Assembly (NCBI GenBank): GCA_035079385.1
Contig: JAVHKY010000005.1
Coordinates: forward strand, 2,542,001 to 2,606,000
Source: Aspidiotus rigidus
Lineage: Eukaryota; Arthropoda; Insecta; Hemiptera; Diaspididae
DNA: 64,000 nucleotides
Direction: 5' to 3'
Shown here in pieces: positions 1-11,946 of this stretch. Each line of letters begins with the position of its first letter. The stretch's first letter is position 1. A model generated the notes under the pieces. It made no database searches. It was not told the DNA's origin and saw nothing but the letters and a program-made list of their open reading frames with translations. A program made the position numbers and the translations under genes.

Positions 1-189
1 AGGAATAGCGTTATATGGTCGGAGCTCCGAACTTTGTCCGTGAGTAGGAGAGTAACGCGACTGACAGTGAAGAACGTTCACGTTCTTACATATATAATTC
101 CCAAGTCCTGGCCTATGATGTCACAATTTGATGACGTCATAGGTCAGCTTTGTGACGTTACAATCAACATTTTTCAGATCGCGCGTGCT

Positions 190-240
190 CCATTAAACAG
201 GTTCCCTGCCACCCCTCGTTCAACTCCGTTAAAGAACCCG
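190..240. repeat. terminal part of an AACAGGTTCCCTG-family dispersed repeat
   Basis: An AACAGGTTCCCTG motif is followed by a CCTCGTT-AACT-CGTTAA-GAA block. The reverse complement of this roughly 48-bp unit opens the copy near 48931, so the two are opposite ends of one repeat family. The rest of this copy lies left of the window. The stretch before it (1-189) shows no gene, only TGACGTCA-type palindromes that also occur in other copies. Confidence 0.6.
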
Positions 241-466
241 TGAATTTTTTGAAGTTCCTCTCTTCCAGTATTCTTTTTTATCATCTTCTTACTCTTTTTC
301 TTCGCAAAAATCGATTCTGTCTGACATAACCAATTTCTAAGGGGTGTGCTATTGAACCAACTGATTTAAGTATGGAAGGATGTACCGTCCGAGTGCCTAC
401 AAGTTGATTAATCGGTTCAGAAGAGAAGAATCTACGATTGAGGGGCGGTTGAAGAAATGGCGATAC

Positions 467-711
467 TCGGTGTCTACAGGCGCTGAAAAGTCCTTCAAGT
501 CATGAATTTTCGAATTAGGTGCTGAAAGTCCTGAAAAGTTCTGAAACTCCCGAAAAAAATCTTCAAAGTCCTTCATTTTTATCTCAAGGTGGTACTTCAA
601 CTTATAAAAAATATAAATGAAATTTTCAATATCAATGTAGGCAAACTGAAAAATCCTGCAGAAGGTCCTGCGAAAGTGCTTCATTTTTACTTTTCAATTT
701 TTGTAGACACC
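467..711. mobile_element. small element with GTGTCTAC / GTAGACAC termini
   Basis: The segment opens with CGGTGTCTACAGG and closes with TTTGTAGACACCCTGCAG, which are inverted with respect to each other. The interior is a run of AAGTCCTGAAA-like words. The same terminal octamer bounds a second element 0.5 kb downstream. No coding potential is visible. It is probably a non-autonomous DNA element; the superfamily is not determined and no target duplication was recognised. Confidence 0.45.
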
Positions 712-824
712 CTGCAGGCTTAGCTGGGAAAGAGAAACGACTATCACAAGCTTATTTTACGCGTTGGGTTCGTTGGTTATTGTTTTTTAAATAGAAGAAA
801 AAAATTCTTTAATCCCACTTCTTA

Positions 825-1222
825 GGGGGCGTCCATAAATTACGTGAGGCATTTTTGGGGAGAAGGGGGTCCAGCCTAGTCTCACCAAAACTCACGTGAG
901 GGAGAGGGGGTGGCCGACAAATCTCACGTAATTTTTTTCTCACACAAATACATTCTAAAATATTGCTAAACTGGCTTAAATCTAATAAAAACTAGTTTTT
1001 TTTTAATAGGTATAAAACGTGATCGAGAAAATTACGTTTTTTTAATAGATGAACGCGATTAAGCACAGATAAACGTATTTAAAGCAAAAATACACATTTC
1101 AGAAAATCTCACGCGAAGAGGGGGAGGGAGGGGGTCACGGAAAATCTCACAATATCTCACTAAGGGGGGAGGAGGGGTCGAAAAATCACAAAAATCGCCT
1201 CATGTAATTTATGGACGCCCCC
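825..1222 (+). mobile_element. TIR element (GGGGGCGTCCAT family), copy 1
   Basis: About 398 bp bounded by near-perfect 26-bp inverted repeats (GGGGGCGTCCATAAATTACG and its complement) and flanked by TTA on both sides. The interior is non-coding, with G-rich blocks near each end and an AT-rich middle. Two more copies lie at 38745 and 49669 in this window. A 3-bp flanking duplication and this type of TIR would fit a PIF/Harbinger-like MITE, but no transposase is present to prove it. Confidence 0.8.
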
Positions 1223-1238
1223 TTAGTTGGTTATATTC

Positions 1239-1458
1239 CAGGGTGTCTACCAGGTCAATAAGTCCAATAAAAGTTCACTATTTCAAAAATAGTCTAATAA
1301 GTCAATAAAAGTCCATTAATTTTGATGCAAGTCCAATAAAAATCAATAATCAAGAATTAAAAAAAGGTTTTTTTTTGCTTGTTAAATCAGGAGATTCGCG
1401 ACAAAAGGTCCAATAAAAGTCCAATATTTTTTAATTTTCAAATTTGGTAGACACCCTG
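1239..1458. mobile_element. small element with CAGGGTGTCTACC termini
   Basis: About 220 bp beginning CAGGGTGTCTACC and ending GGTAGACACCCTG, a 13-bp perfect inverted repeat. The interior repeats the word GTCCAATAAAA. It is non-coding. The termini match the element at 467-711, so the two are probably related non-autonomous DNA transposons. A flanking duplication is not clear. Confidence 0.6.
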
Positions 1459-1459
1459 T

Positions 1460-4010
1460 GTTCATACATCGATAGAATGTATTCTAGACCTTAGCAAGTT
1501 GAGAACCCATTCTGATATCGAATCTAGAGAAAGAGAGGTATCCATGAGATATTTTTAAGATTATTCCCTCTTCGAGGATAAGGCAGTACGTCCTGGCTAC
1601 TCTTGTTGATCCGATAAAAATGATCCCTCTTTTATTTTCATCATTGCTAATATAAAACGTCTGCTTTAGAAACAATATTAATATTTGAAGTTGAGTAAAT
1701 TCATGCGAGTCAGCAAGATCACTAGCTAAGATTCATATTATTGTTGCATCGAAGTTTTACTCTATTATGTTTAGGTTGGTTTAGCTTTTTTACTTTAGCT
1801 ACGCAGTGGCTGATTAGCCAGGAAAGTTAATCTTTGTTCAATTCAATGTACCTAGGATATGTGAGATATTCATTTTGTACATTTTTTTAATTTCATTTTA
1901 TTTATAATATTTGTAAAAAAAGAGTAGACTCAAATAAATAATTTCCCGAACGCTTGTTTTACCTACGAAGAGAAATTACTTGACTGACATGAACTCTTGC
2001 CAATATCAACAATTCGATTTAAGCTTTATGACTGCGAAGGTCGAAAAGTCCTCGCTATTTTTGTACAAATTCTTTATCGAGAAACAATTTTCTCGACTCG
2101 GTCTCGCGTCAGAATTTCGCACGCAGATAGAAGTCTTCTTTGAATCGATTCGGTTTGCTGAAAGTGAACCCACGCTGTAGGTGATACGAAATATGAATAT
2201 ATTAGCACGCAGCCGAAATATTCCAGATTTTATATCCGGTACCATTTCGACTTTACGTATGCACACTGCAGCGATTCAACTGCTAAAAATCATTTTGTGA
2301 GGTTTGCTCCTTCCCGGCAAACAACCCTCTCGAAAATGGTTTGTTCCATAACACTCCACGAGTGGGAACTTCGCCGCAGAGATTCATTCAAAGCTAAAGA
2401 GTTTCTAAATGGGCGTAACGGATCGAAAACATTTAAAGAGGGTCTTCTTTTCCCCGTGATTTTTTCTCGCGTTCCTTTGTTCTCTCACGTTACATCGCGC
2501 GGGACGAGAAACTTCAGAATGCATCCCGGCTGAAACGCGCTCCGAAAACTTCGTACTTTTTGGTTCAAGAGTTGACATTCTGAAAACTCATCAAATTTCA
2601 TTCTACTCTAAATATATCTGCACTAATGCCACTTCAGGGTCAACAAACGGTAATACTTGCTGCATACAGTGTGTGAAATACGAGAGTTAGAGCAATGAAC
2701 CATTCGAATACATAGTTAATTCAAAGCAGAAATGCTACAGAAAAAAGTACTGTAATACATACTAGCTTCTTCCTTAAAAGATACAGTATTCTGGTCTTTG
2801 TTTTTTTTTTGCGGGAATAGTACGCAATAAAACCGGTTGAAATAGAGGTAGAAAATTTGCTCCATGTCGAGTGGGCGAGAAATACATACACACTGTGAAA
2901 ACCGAATCCCAACTTTTCAGATGACTGACAAAAATTCCAACCTACGAGGAGTATGTACGGAGTTTCAAGACCTTGCCTCATTTTTCAGTTCCTCTCCCCT
3001 CGTAATCTCATGCTTATACATCTTATTAGAGAGAACGAATTACACGAATTATACAGAAACGTAATATAATGAAGCGATTCACTATTTGAAGAACGTAGAA
3101 ATGATGGACCTAAATATGACGGGAAATGTTTCTTGATCACTAGCAAAAGATAGTAGAACATGGAATTATGTACCCGGATGCAGGATGGCCAACAAATATG
3201 CATACTTCTCTTATTCCCTACAGGAGACGAAGAATAGGAGGTTTTCTGTCGGCGTCTATTGTAGCAATTAGCGGAACCTACCCCAAAGTAGCGAAAAAAA
3301 AAAGTGAGCTGCAAATCTTATTTCGTGAAGTAATTGGTCGATGTTTGTTCCAGCGAGATACAGGTAAAAATTTTTAAAATTGTTTCCCCATCAAATAATT
3401 GACCCCGTCCGAAAGTTGATACAATCAACAAAAAGAAACATTTTAGTGGCGAACCCGCTATCTTTATAGTCTTGGGAAGGCGCACCCATAAGAAACGTTC
3501 GTGGCCGCGTCCTACTTTGATGGCGTCATCAACTCAAGTTAGGCCAAGTGTTGGGCCCTCAGAAAACGTCCGCGTTCAACTTGAATGACGTCATCAACCT
3601 AAGAAGTGTCGTATTTAGAAATTCTTTCTTGAGGAGGGAGTCCAAAAATTTTTGGGAAAAAAATTTCTATCAAATAAAAGAAAGAAAAAAAAAAGTTGGA
3701 AATTGTTGATTCTACAGATTTTTGGGACATCCTTTGAGAGGTGGTTGTCCCCAGCCCCGCCGTAAATACGCCAAGAACTTAGGTTAGGTTACGTTATGTT
3801 GCACAGAAGAGTGTATCTACAGAAAACCTTCGCGTTCGACTTTGATCACGTCATTTCCCTAAATTTGGCCTATGGGCATTCGAAACTGCAAACTGGGAAG
3901 CACTGCGGAGTTGTTATTGTAACGCATTGTTCCACCAAGGGTATAATTTTCGTCCACCCAGATAAGATTGAGGGCTAAGGGAAAAAACGACGGCTTCCTC
4001 AACGAAGTTA
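1460..4010. other. AT-rich stretch without a recognisable gene
   Basis: Only short open frames occur on either strand and none resembles a known protein. Around 3480-3620 and 3820-3860 there are repeated phrases containing GATGACGTCAT and an AAAACCTTCGCGTTCGAC-like word, matching repeat copies elsewhere in the window. An AGGTTAGGTTACG motif lies near 3780. No promoter or splice pattern could be assembled into a gene. Confidence 0.4.
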
Positions 4011-4020
4011 AACGAGGATC

Positions 4021-4360
4021 ACAGTAAACCTGTTCTATTGGTCAAATTGGTTTTGGTATTGAGAAAACTAACGATGTCCGGCTCGAAGGTCGAAATTTTC
4101 TTCCAAGTCTTTTTCCTTTCATGTAGTATGGCTCGAAAGTCGAAATTTTCCCAAGTCTTTTTCTCCTATCATATTATTGTGGCTTGGAAGTCTAAATTTT
4201 TCCAAGTCCCCCCCCCCCCTTCTATCATACATTATGGTTTGAAAGTCGAAATTTTTCCGAGTCTAAATCCTTCATTAAGGTGGGTCAGTTATTGCCGGAC
4301 ATTGCACGGCATACGGCAAATTTTTCGAAAACCCCCTCATAGAACAGGTTCCTTGTTGAA
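4021..4360. repeat. AACAGGTTCCCTG-family repeat, short copy
   Basis: The copy runs from ACAGTAAACCTGTTCTATTGG to AGAACAGGTTCCTTGTTG, an inverted pair. The interior holds three or four degenerate tandem units of the form 'AAGTCGAAATTTTTCCAAGTC(pyrimidine run)ATCATATATTATGGCT'. It is non-coding. Confidence 0.6.
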
Positions 4361-5439
4361 AAAAAGTTATAATCATTGCTTGTAAGAATTTTTCTAGGCT
4401 AGATCAAAGTAGATTGTAGGGATTTTCCCAGGCTAGATCATCAGAAAATTGGGATTTGCCGAAAAATGTGACCGATGTCGGTTCCAGGACCTTTCGTCCA
4501 GAGTAATTTTGTCCAACGATACTTTGCACAAACATTTTGGTCCACGTGAATTTTTGTTCAATAGACGCGTTTCGTCCACTTTTCAATTAAAACAGGAAAT
4601 GAAAGACGTTATTGTGATAAATGGGTAATCGTATTGAATAAACATGTAGAACTGGGTAGTAGAAAACTCCGTGGCTCTTCTCTTCTCATTGGCCTTTTAT
4701 CCCTCTCTCTGATTTACTGACTGTATTTAATGCAATCATGGACGAAGTTCCTGAAAATGTTGTTCCACTTGGACTATATATTATTGAGCCGACGTACATT
4801 AGAGGTCGTCCAGCAAGAAGGAATTGTAAAGGCATAGCACCTCGATACCCACCCGCTCTGAACTACTTTTAATAATGCTGTTGAAGGATGGCATTAGATC
4901 TGCGTATACCACACTTATACTAGGCCTATATTAGAGTATTCAAGAGATCTAGTGGGGCTACGTTTTTTTGTAATAGTCCTAGGCCTATACTAGGCGCTTG
5001 AACTCGTAGCTAGGTAGACTATTCCGGCCAACTAGGAGAGCTAGCTTTGCTATATCACTTCTAGGCCTTCATATAAGGTTCATACTGGACCTACACTGCG
5101 TGTCTAAATTCAGAGCGTCTCTTGGCCTAACATGCAATATACTAAACTCATACTAGGTTCCCAGGAGCCGCTCATCCTCATAGTCCAACTTTTTTTTTTT
5201 CCCCTACAATACCTCATCCCACCACACCCCATATAACATCGCATGCATCCACTATGGCTTTTTCAGCCAATGTTGGGGTGGGTGGGGGAGAGGAGCCATA
5301 TCTTATGGTTTATTTCAACTTCTTGTCACACATTGGCATCTTGCTTGTGGTCTGATGTTATCTTGCTTGTGGACTGACATTATGGAGTGATCAGCTTCTA
5401 TCTCTGATTAGGCAACGCTACGACGGTTACAGATTACCT
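4361..5439. other. intergenic stretch, repeat-derived
   Basis: No gene recognised. 4450-4580 carries a cluster of TTTCGTCCA-type words. 4900-5160 is rich in CTAGGCCTATACTAGG words that recur around 7800-8700, 40000-40400 and 59600-59960. There is a T-run near 5190 and a TCTTGCTTGTGG direct repeat near 5340-5370. Confidence 0.4.
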
Positions 5440-6830
5440 CTCGTTCTATTTCCCATACTTTGAATTCCTCAGGTATATACAATGATCATCTTTGGAACAG
5501 TACAATGAGTCGGGGCGCCCAGTTTCAAAACGGGGGTAAACAGTGATGACATGCTCCGCAGTCTCATCTGCCTCAGCACAAGTAGGGCATTTGCCGTCTA
5601 ATGGGCGATTACTATCGGTTCTTCTTTTTACACGGTGGAGATACTCCTTAAAGCAACCAGAAGTCAGTCTCTGGCGTTGAGAAGCTCACCCTCGGTATGC
5701 AGGAGTATGTCCACCTGCTTGATCCGCTTTTGTCCCACCATTTCTGCCACACCCTAATGATCTCTGTGTTTAAGTATGGCAGAAGTTGGTGTAATTCATC
5801 TTCATCTACTTTCTTGAGGTAACCCTATTTGATTGGCCGGTTTTTCTTGACTGATGTCATAACAGCGCGAGCGTTAAGTTTCAGGACCATAGGAGGTTGA
5901 CCAGTAATTGTACATGAGCCAAGATAGGAGGATGTTTTATATAGGCGTCCAATACAGTGATTCATTCTTCGATGGATGCTGTCTATTTGTTGTTTGTTCT
6001 TGCGTTTTGTAAGAATATGGCTGTAGGAGCTAATAGCATATAGATAGTATGCTAGAACAGTGCCTCTCAGCATTTCTGTTCGTGCTTTTGTAGAGTATCC
6101 ATATGTGTTTTGACAAATACCAAGGATTTTTGGTATGACCCTCTCCAAGTGGGCCTGCCAATTGCGCTGATAGTCTACTTTTACTCCCAGGTATTTTATG
6201 TTATCCTGAGAGCAAATTACTGTATCATTGATAGCGACTTCTATTCTTGGAACTTTGACACTAATTATTGTTCCCAGGACAATGATTTCAGTTTTGCCAG
6301 TATTAAGAGATAAATTTTGTTCTTCAAGGCACTCAATGACTAGATTGACTGCATTTCTGGTTTTTCTTTCCAACTCGGAGCGGCGGTTTGCTCCTGTAAT
6401 CAAAAGAGTATCATCTGCATATGCGTGAGTGTTGATATTTTCTTCCAACATTCTCTCCAAGAGACTATCATATGTTACATTCCAAAGAACAGGTCCGAGA
6501 ACAGAGCCTTGCGGGCACCCGCAGACAATACTGCGGATGGTGTCTTCTGAATTGCACCAGACATAGCGGTCGGATAGATAACTTTTTATAATTTTGATGA
6601 TATACACTGGCGCCTTCTTCTTTCTGAGTGCCGCAATGGTCCTTGGCCATGATATATGGTCAAAGGCGCCGGAAATGTCGACCGAGATCACAGCGGTTAG
6701 TTGGTACTTCTGTCGAAAAGAGCTGACCTCCTGCAAGACGCTATGTAAACAATCTTCTGTACTCCTGCCGGGGAGAAAGCCATACTGGAGATGGGAGGGG
6801 GTGGTTGTGCTACGAATACGATTGTAGCAC
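5440..6830 (-). pseudogene. 5'-truncated R1-like non-LTR retrotransposon, reverse transcriptase part
   Basis: The minus strand encodes the RT palm and thumb of a LINE. An intact 303-codon stretch (6736-5825) contains VDISGAFD, the GCPQGSVLGP block and the catalytic AYADD. Upstream in frame is a YGFLPGRSTED motif (near 6790-6740). Downstream of the 5825 stop, frame-shifted and stop-ridden sequence still shows the C-terminal Cys/His region. The GCPQGSVLGP-LW form resembles the R1 clade. No endonuclease part is present and the copy begins abruptly near 6830, as expected of 5' truncation. It is not functional. Confidence 0.8.
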
Positions 6831-6839
6831 GCCTACAAT

Positions 6840-7168
6840 AAACCCAACCTACAGCATACTAAACTTACATCAAGCTAAGAGTGAGCCCAGGAAAATACTC
6901 AACTAAACAAGACTCATGCTTGGCTTCCGGAGGCCACTCAACCTAATTTACTGTACACTAGACTTACACCAAGAAAAGACCGCGAGTGAGCCCCGTAAGT
7001 GCTCATCCTAATGTACAATATATCAGACTTATATAATAAATGCTAAGAACGTGGGCGAAAGTGCGGAGTGAGTGAACCCTCGGAGCCCTTCAGGCTAATA
7101 CTTCTAATCAGTCAACCTAATTCTCTAACCACTCAGCCTAACATATTTGTACAGTACCATACTACACA
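6840..7168. other. non-coding repeat-derived stretch
   Basis: No gene is seen. The phrase 'CTTACATCAAGCTAAGAGTGAGCCC' recurs several times in decayed form, suggesting old tandem repetition. Confidence 0.3.
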
Positions 7169-7170
7169 TA

Positions 7171-7328
7171 TAGGGCTTTTACAATGTTTACACTTTTCAT
7201 CAGTTTGTAGGACGAATACCATGAGAGCAAGAAAGATAGAATGAGAGTAACGCTATCATTCCGTCTGTCTTGCCCCCATTCGATTCGTCCTGCAAACTGA
7301 TAGAAATGCTAACATTGTAAAAGTTCTA
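7171..7328. mobile_element. foldback MITE with TA flanks
   Basis: About 158 bp that fold on themselves. The left half from TAGGGCTTTTACAATG pairs with the right half, whose complement begins TAGAACTTTTACAATG. The arms are roughly 75 bp with about 80% match by eye. A TA dinucleotide lies directly outside both ends, as for Tc1/mariner-type insertions. No open frame. Confidence 0.65.
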
Positions 7329-7669
7329 TACTAAGCTAAGAACGAGGGTTAACCCAGCCTCGCAAGACTCGTGCTACCCTCTCCCAAGCCACTAGAGTGC
7401 ATATTTCAAGAGAAAATATTGAATTGACAAGATTTTCAAGTTCTATTCTACAGTGGCGTATCCATTACTGAATAAAATGTCGTATTGGACTCGCGGGTGA
7501 AGTGGCGTTTCAACTGGTTGCGCTCCCGACACTCACGTTCGGCTCGTGACGGGAATGCTTCTTTTTCTGAAAACGGCTCATTTTTCGAGTGAAATCAAAG
7601 AAACCTGAATTTGGAAAATGTTCCAGTCCCCTAAAATTTTCCTCGGCGCGATGAGGCGGTAAACTTTTT

Positions 7670-8745
7670 AACAGGGAACCTGTTTTATTGGAGGGTAATT
7701 CGATGAAAAACGCCGGGCGCCGGGAGGAAAAACGTTGGACTTGGAAAAATTTTCACCTCCGAGCTATAGATGATAGGAGTAGACTTCTCTCTGATTCGAG
7801 CAGTATATTATACTGGGTTTATACTATGTATTATACTAGGCTTATATGAGGTCCAAGCCTACTTTATAGTAGCTTTATATTCATTTTATGTTTCTTATGT
7901 ACCATAGACTTAGGAGGTGGCTTATACTTTGTATTGTATTAGGGTTATACTAGGTTCAAGCTTATAAATACTAGGCCTATACCCCGTGGGTGATTGAAAA
8001 TCTGTGACTTTATATATACACACCCCCCCTCCCCTCATTGTTATTCTACACTAGGCCTAGTATAATAAAGCTAGTATAAAGTAGGCTTCGACCTCTGAAT
8101 TTGCATAGCTTGAGGCAGGCCTATACCTTGTGGGTGAGTGAGAAATCTGCGAGTTATTTCAGCCTATACTAGGCTTAATATAGACCTGTAGTAGGCTAAA
8201 GCCTCTTTACTAGATGCTACTACATAGTTTAAGTCCTAGTATTATGGAGCTAGTATAAAGTAGGCTTGGACCCCCGCATTAGCATAGCTAGTATAAAGTA
8301 GGCTTCGACCTCCGAATTAGCATAGCTTGAGGCAGGTCTATACCTTGTGGGTGAGTGAGAAATCTGCGAGTTTCCCCCTCCCCCTGATTTCAGCCTATAC
8401 TAGGCTTAATATAGACCTGTAGTAGGCTAAAGCCTCTTTACTAGATGCTACTACATAGTTTAAGTCCTAGTATTATAGCTAGTATAAAGTAGGCTTGGAC
8501 CCCCGCATTAGCATACCTTGAGGCAGGGCTAAACCTCGTGGGTGATTGAGAAATCTGCTAGTTTATTTCCCCCTTGCGAGTTTACACCCCCCCCCCCCCC
8601 CCACGATGTGTAGGCTGAAGCCTCTGGTATGCCTAGTATAATAGAGGTAATATAAAGTAAGGTAAAGTAAGCTTGAGCCTAGTATAACCCTACTCTAAAG
8701 AAGTTCAAACTCGACTAGTAAATACCACAACAGGTTCTCTGTTTG
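7670..8745. repeat. AACAGGTTCCCTG-family repeat, long copy with internal tandem duplication
   Basis: The copy opens with AACAGGGAACCTGTTTTATTGG and closes with CAACAGGTTCTCTGTTTGCC in inverted orientation. The interior (about 8050-8560) carries two to three tandem copies of a roughly 200-bp unit. Each unit contains GCTAGTATAAAGTAGGCTT and GTGGGTGAGTGAGAAATCTG, so successive copies can be aligned by eye. A C-run lies near 8587. No protein coding. Confidence 0.65.
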
Positions 8746-11560
8746 CCTCAATTAACAAAGTTAATGAAGTTTGAGGTTACAGAGACCCTGCAGAGAAACC
8801 TTTGCCTCCAATTTTTTCTATGTTGGGGTCTTCATTTCCTGCACTACGAAGAGTGGTTTCATGTACGCAATCTCTTCAATACGTCGTTGATGGTCTATAA
8901 ATCTCATACCGCGATATTTGTAATACGTTGTTTTCGAAAGATTTTTCCTCTCTGCCAGCCTTCGCTCGCGCGAATATTGAAACGTATTCTCCTCGTTCTA
9001 TTTGTCCCTCGAGTGCGACTAAATTGAAGACCAGTTTCTGGTCACTGTATAATTAATCTACACTAGCGGTTAATGAATAAAGAGTTATACCTTGAGGTAG
9101 AGTAGGCAGTGTTTTTACATCGACGTCGCGTCGTTTCGAAATTCCGTGGCTACGAGTAAAAGTTCGAAATTGCAAAGAGGGATATTATGTAGCTGTAGCG
9201 GATACACGCACGTTGATATGAGATAATTTCGTAAGCGAAAAAAAAAAGAAGAAAAAATGTAACGAATATCGCGCTTCTCGTTTGTTTTTTTTTCTACATT
9301 TATAATGGTTTATTACATAAACGTGTGTCAAACGAGTAAAAATAGTGTAATGGAACGTTATTTCGGTACAATACGCGCACCTCGCCTTTCACTTATCGAG
9401 CACTCAATTATGCGACCGGAGCAATGTTTAAGACGACCAAATCGAAAAAACATAATACGAAATTAAAGTTTCTTTAAATCGTATATTCTTCTCCCGAAAT
9501 ACGAGGTGTACGACGTACAAATTGAAACGCAAAAAAAGAAAATAATAATTCAACGTACGAAGCGGCTGCCCAGCTGAGAAGTGAATACAGAAATCAGCTG
9601 TTTACGCGAGGCGAGTGAAATAACATTATTCTACTTTCCTACATTACAACGCAATAGACTGCGTAACTCTTTCGGGGCTGGCGACTACTTGTTTTTCCTA
9701 GGTGCCCGAAGACCTGTGCGTATCTCGTCAAAAACACGAAAACATCTTCTACAGACGCGTACAATATATGTGCGAAATTATGAAACTTACTCGTACGTTA
9801 AACCGCAAAGTTGTATACAGGAGTAAATTAATCGCTTAGCTATCAACTTTTCGAAAACAAAGAGAAAATTCTACGCGAATAATCTCGATTGATATGACTA
9901 TCAACAAAATACGTTCACAATCGTTAGCGTTTAATCCGAGATTGAGAAAAAAGTGCGGAAGAAAAAAAATAAAACACTTTCTTTCGTAAAATAAAAAAAA
10001 AAAAAAATTGCTCTATTAAGAATGATGAGAAGTCTTTTGTTTTTGTTCCGCGTGCACGTGAAAATCAACTTCGTTTTTACACGGGGAAACGGAGACGAAC
10101 GTGTATTTACGAGTCTTTGTTGTTGGTACGCAAAACGGCCGCGTGGAGCGCACGTTCGGCGGTACGTAGTCGAAGTCGGAAAGAAGGTCACGCGTGACCG
10201 TTCCGTTCGCGCTACGTTGTCGACGAGGGTCTCCGATTTCCGATGATGTGCGAATGCTCGTTCCGCCGACGAACGCCGAAGCCTGTTAGCTAGACTTGTC
10301 GCGAGAAGTTTTACGGGTCGCTTGCAGCGACGACGACGCTCGTGATATCGCAACTGCTGTGGTACTGCGAGATCGAAGCCGAGAGTTAATTGTGTAGGTG
10401 GCTGGCGCTCGCCTTTTCGAGGAGAGAGGGCAAACGAACTTGTCGAACGTACTGATCTTTGTTTGTCTAATACCGATGTGTGAATTTTATTAGGTCATTT
10501 CGATCGCGTACAAAGAAGATCGCGATACAATCCATGTATACGCGGTACCATATCTATAATTTGTACAATTGCGAGGTAAAGCTGAATTCCGTAACTCTTT
10601 GGAAGCGATAGTAACAGTCATTTCGTCGCAAAAATGATAATCGCCCTTTTTACTCGATCGATTTCGGTTTATTGATTTTGACCACTTTGACGAGCGTTTG
10701 ACCGAAAATTTTCAAATTCTATGTAAATCGTTCGAAAGCCCGTGATTTTAGGAGTCCTAATTTTCCGATATTTTTAGCGAGAGACCGGCTATCACTTTTT
10801 GGGGCTCTTGCCCCTGGCAAGGCAAAAGCCTCTATGCAATCGCGAAAAAAAAGATAAAAATTAGTTCTCTCCGGAAAAATATATTGTGACGTCACTCAAG
10901 ATATACATTCTCTGTCTCTTGAAATTTTATTTCTGTCTGGCAAATTATATTTCTCGTAGAGTTCTCATCAATATCTCTCTTTGGTACAGTCGTCAATCAA
11001 TAATGATGATAATAATACTGCGCGAAGTTTGTTCATAATATTTTATACCTTACTTGAAAACATTGCGTAGAATTTTATCATTTATTTGTATTTATGCCTA
11101 GAGTCTGCTCTGTCCCAGGATGTTTACAAGAGAAAAAGTCTGGTTGATCAAATATCAATCTGGCTGGAAACACTTAAATCATGATTATTTGCGGGGAATC
11201 TTTGCATTTTGGATGTTTTAACAAGCAAATAGGAACCAAACCTCTTAGGTTCCAGATCTGAGTGGAACAGGAAGATGCGGATCACTTGGTCTCCAGATTT
11301 TGATATAGAAAAAAATTTTCATCTCTTAAGCTCTAGATCTCGGTAGAAAACAAAGCTTGGGATCGTTCGAAAAAAAAGAGAAATGAATTTCCGTTATCTA
11401 ACAGTCATATCATGCCATCAAGGGGAAAAATAAAACCAAGAGACTCGGATGCTGAAGCGCATGTTTTGAGGATACATCCTCAAAAAACGTTTGCGTCCGG
11501 CTCGGATAATTCTACTATTTTCTAGCTTGAACAAATTTTGATGTTCGAGGAAGGGAATTC
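8746..11560. other. low-repeat segment with a CpG-rich core, no gene assigned
   Basis: Unlike its neighbours this stretch lacks the window's usual repeat words. From about 9100 to 10700 CpG dinucleotides are frequent (for example 10130-10350), which could mark a promoter or first exon of an unseen gene. Short open frames on both strands at 9930-10350 have no recognisable domain. No TATA box plus start and donor combination could be defended. Confidence 0.35.
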
Positions 11561-11570
11561 GAAAAAAAAT

Positions 11571-11620
11571 GCTACGTTTCTGATGATGATACGTGATGTA
11601 TCGAAACGTCGTATTGTAGC
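11571..11620 (+). ncRNA. hammerhead ribozyme candidate
   Basis: CTGATGA (11580-11586) is followed by one extra T and a helix-II hairpin: GATAC 11588-11592, loop GTGAT, GTATC 11598-11602. Then come GAAAC (11603-11607) and GTC, giving a GUC cleavage site after 11610. Distal helix I is supplied by GCTAC (11571-11575) and GTAGC (11616-11620), leaving an internal loop next to the core. Helix III would be the self-complementary ACGT, the minimal form known from Penelope-like retroelement hammerheads. The extra base after CTGATGA is a deviation from the textbook core. Surrounding sequence shows no protein. Confidence 0.6.
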
Positions 11621-11881
11621 TTTTCGTTCTATCTACAAAAGTGAAAAATAAATCCATTTGTCTATGACGTTAACAAACATTCAATTAATATTTCCCGATG
11701 AATCAAAAATCTTTTGAATTCCTCTGAGAACGAAAGAAAAAATTAAACACCACGTAGGAATCACAGTTTTTGTTTTCACTATTTGTGACATTTTTTGACA
11801 TTACAACTTAAGTACCCCCTTCAAAAAAATATTGTTAAGTCGTAAAAAAGGTCATGAAGAAGTTGCATGAATTTGGCAAAC

Positions 11882-11943
<62 letters not shown>
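11882..11943. repeat. (TAA)n microsatellite
   Basis: About 20 uninterrupted copies of the trinucleotide TAA. Confidence 0.95.

Positions 11944-11944
<1 letters not shown>

Positions 11945-11946
<2 letters not shown>

Noticed and set aside
9931..10353. 140-codon minus-strand frame in the CpG-rich segment
   Set aside because: Arg-rich because of CpG content, ends in a homopolymer-coded run, and has no domain or splice support.
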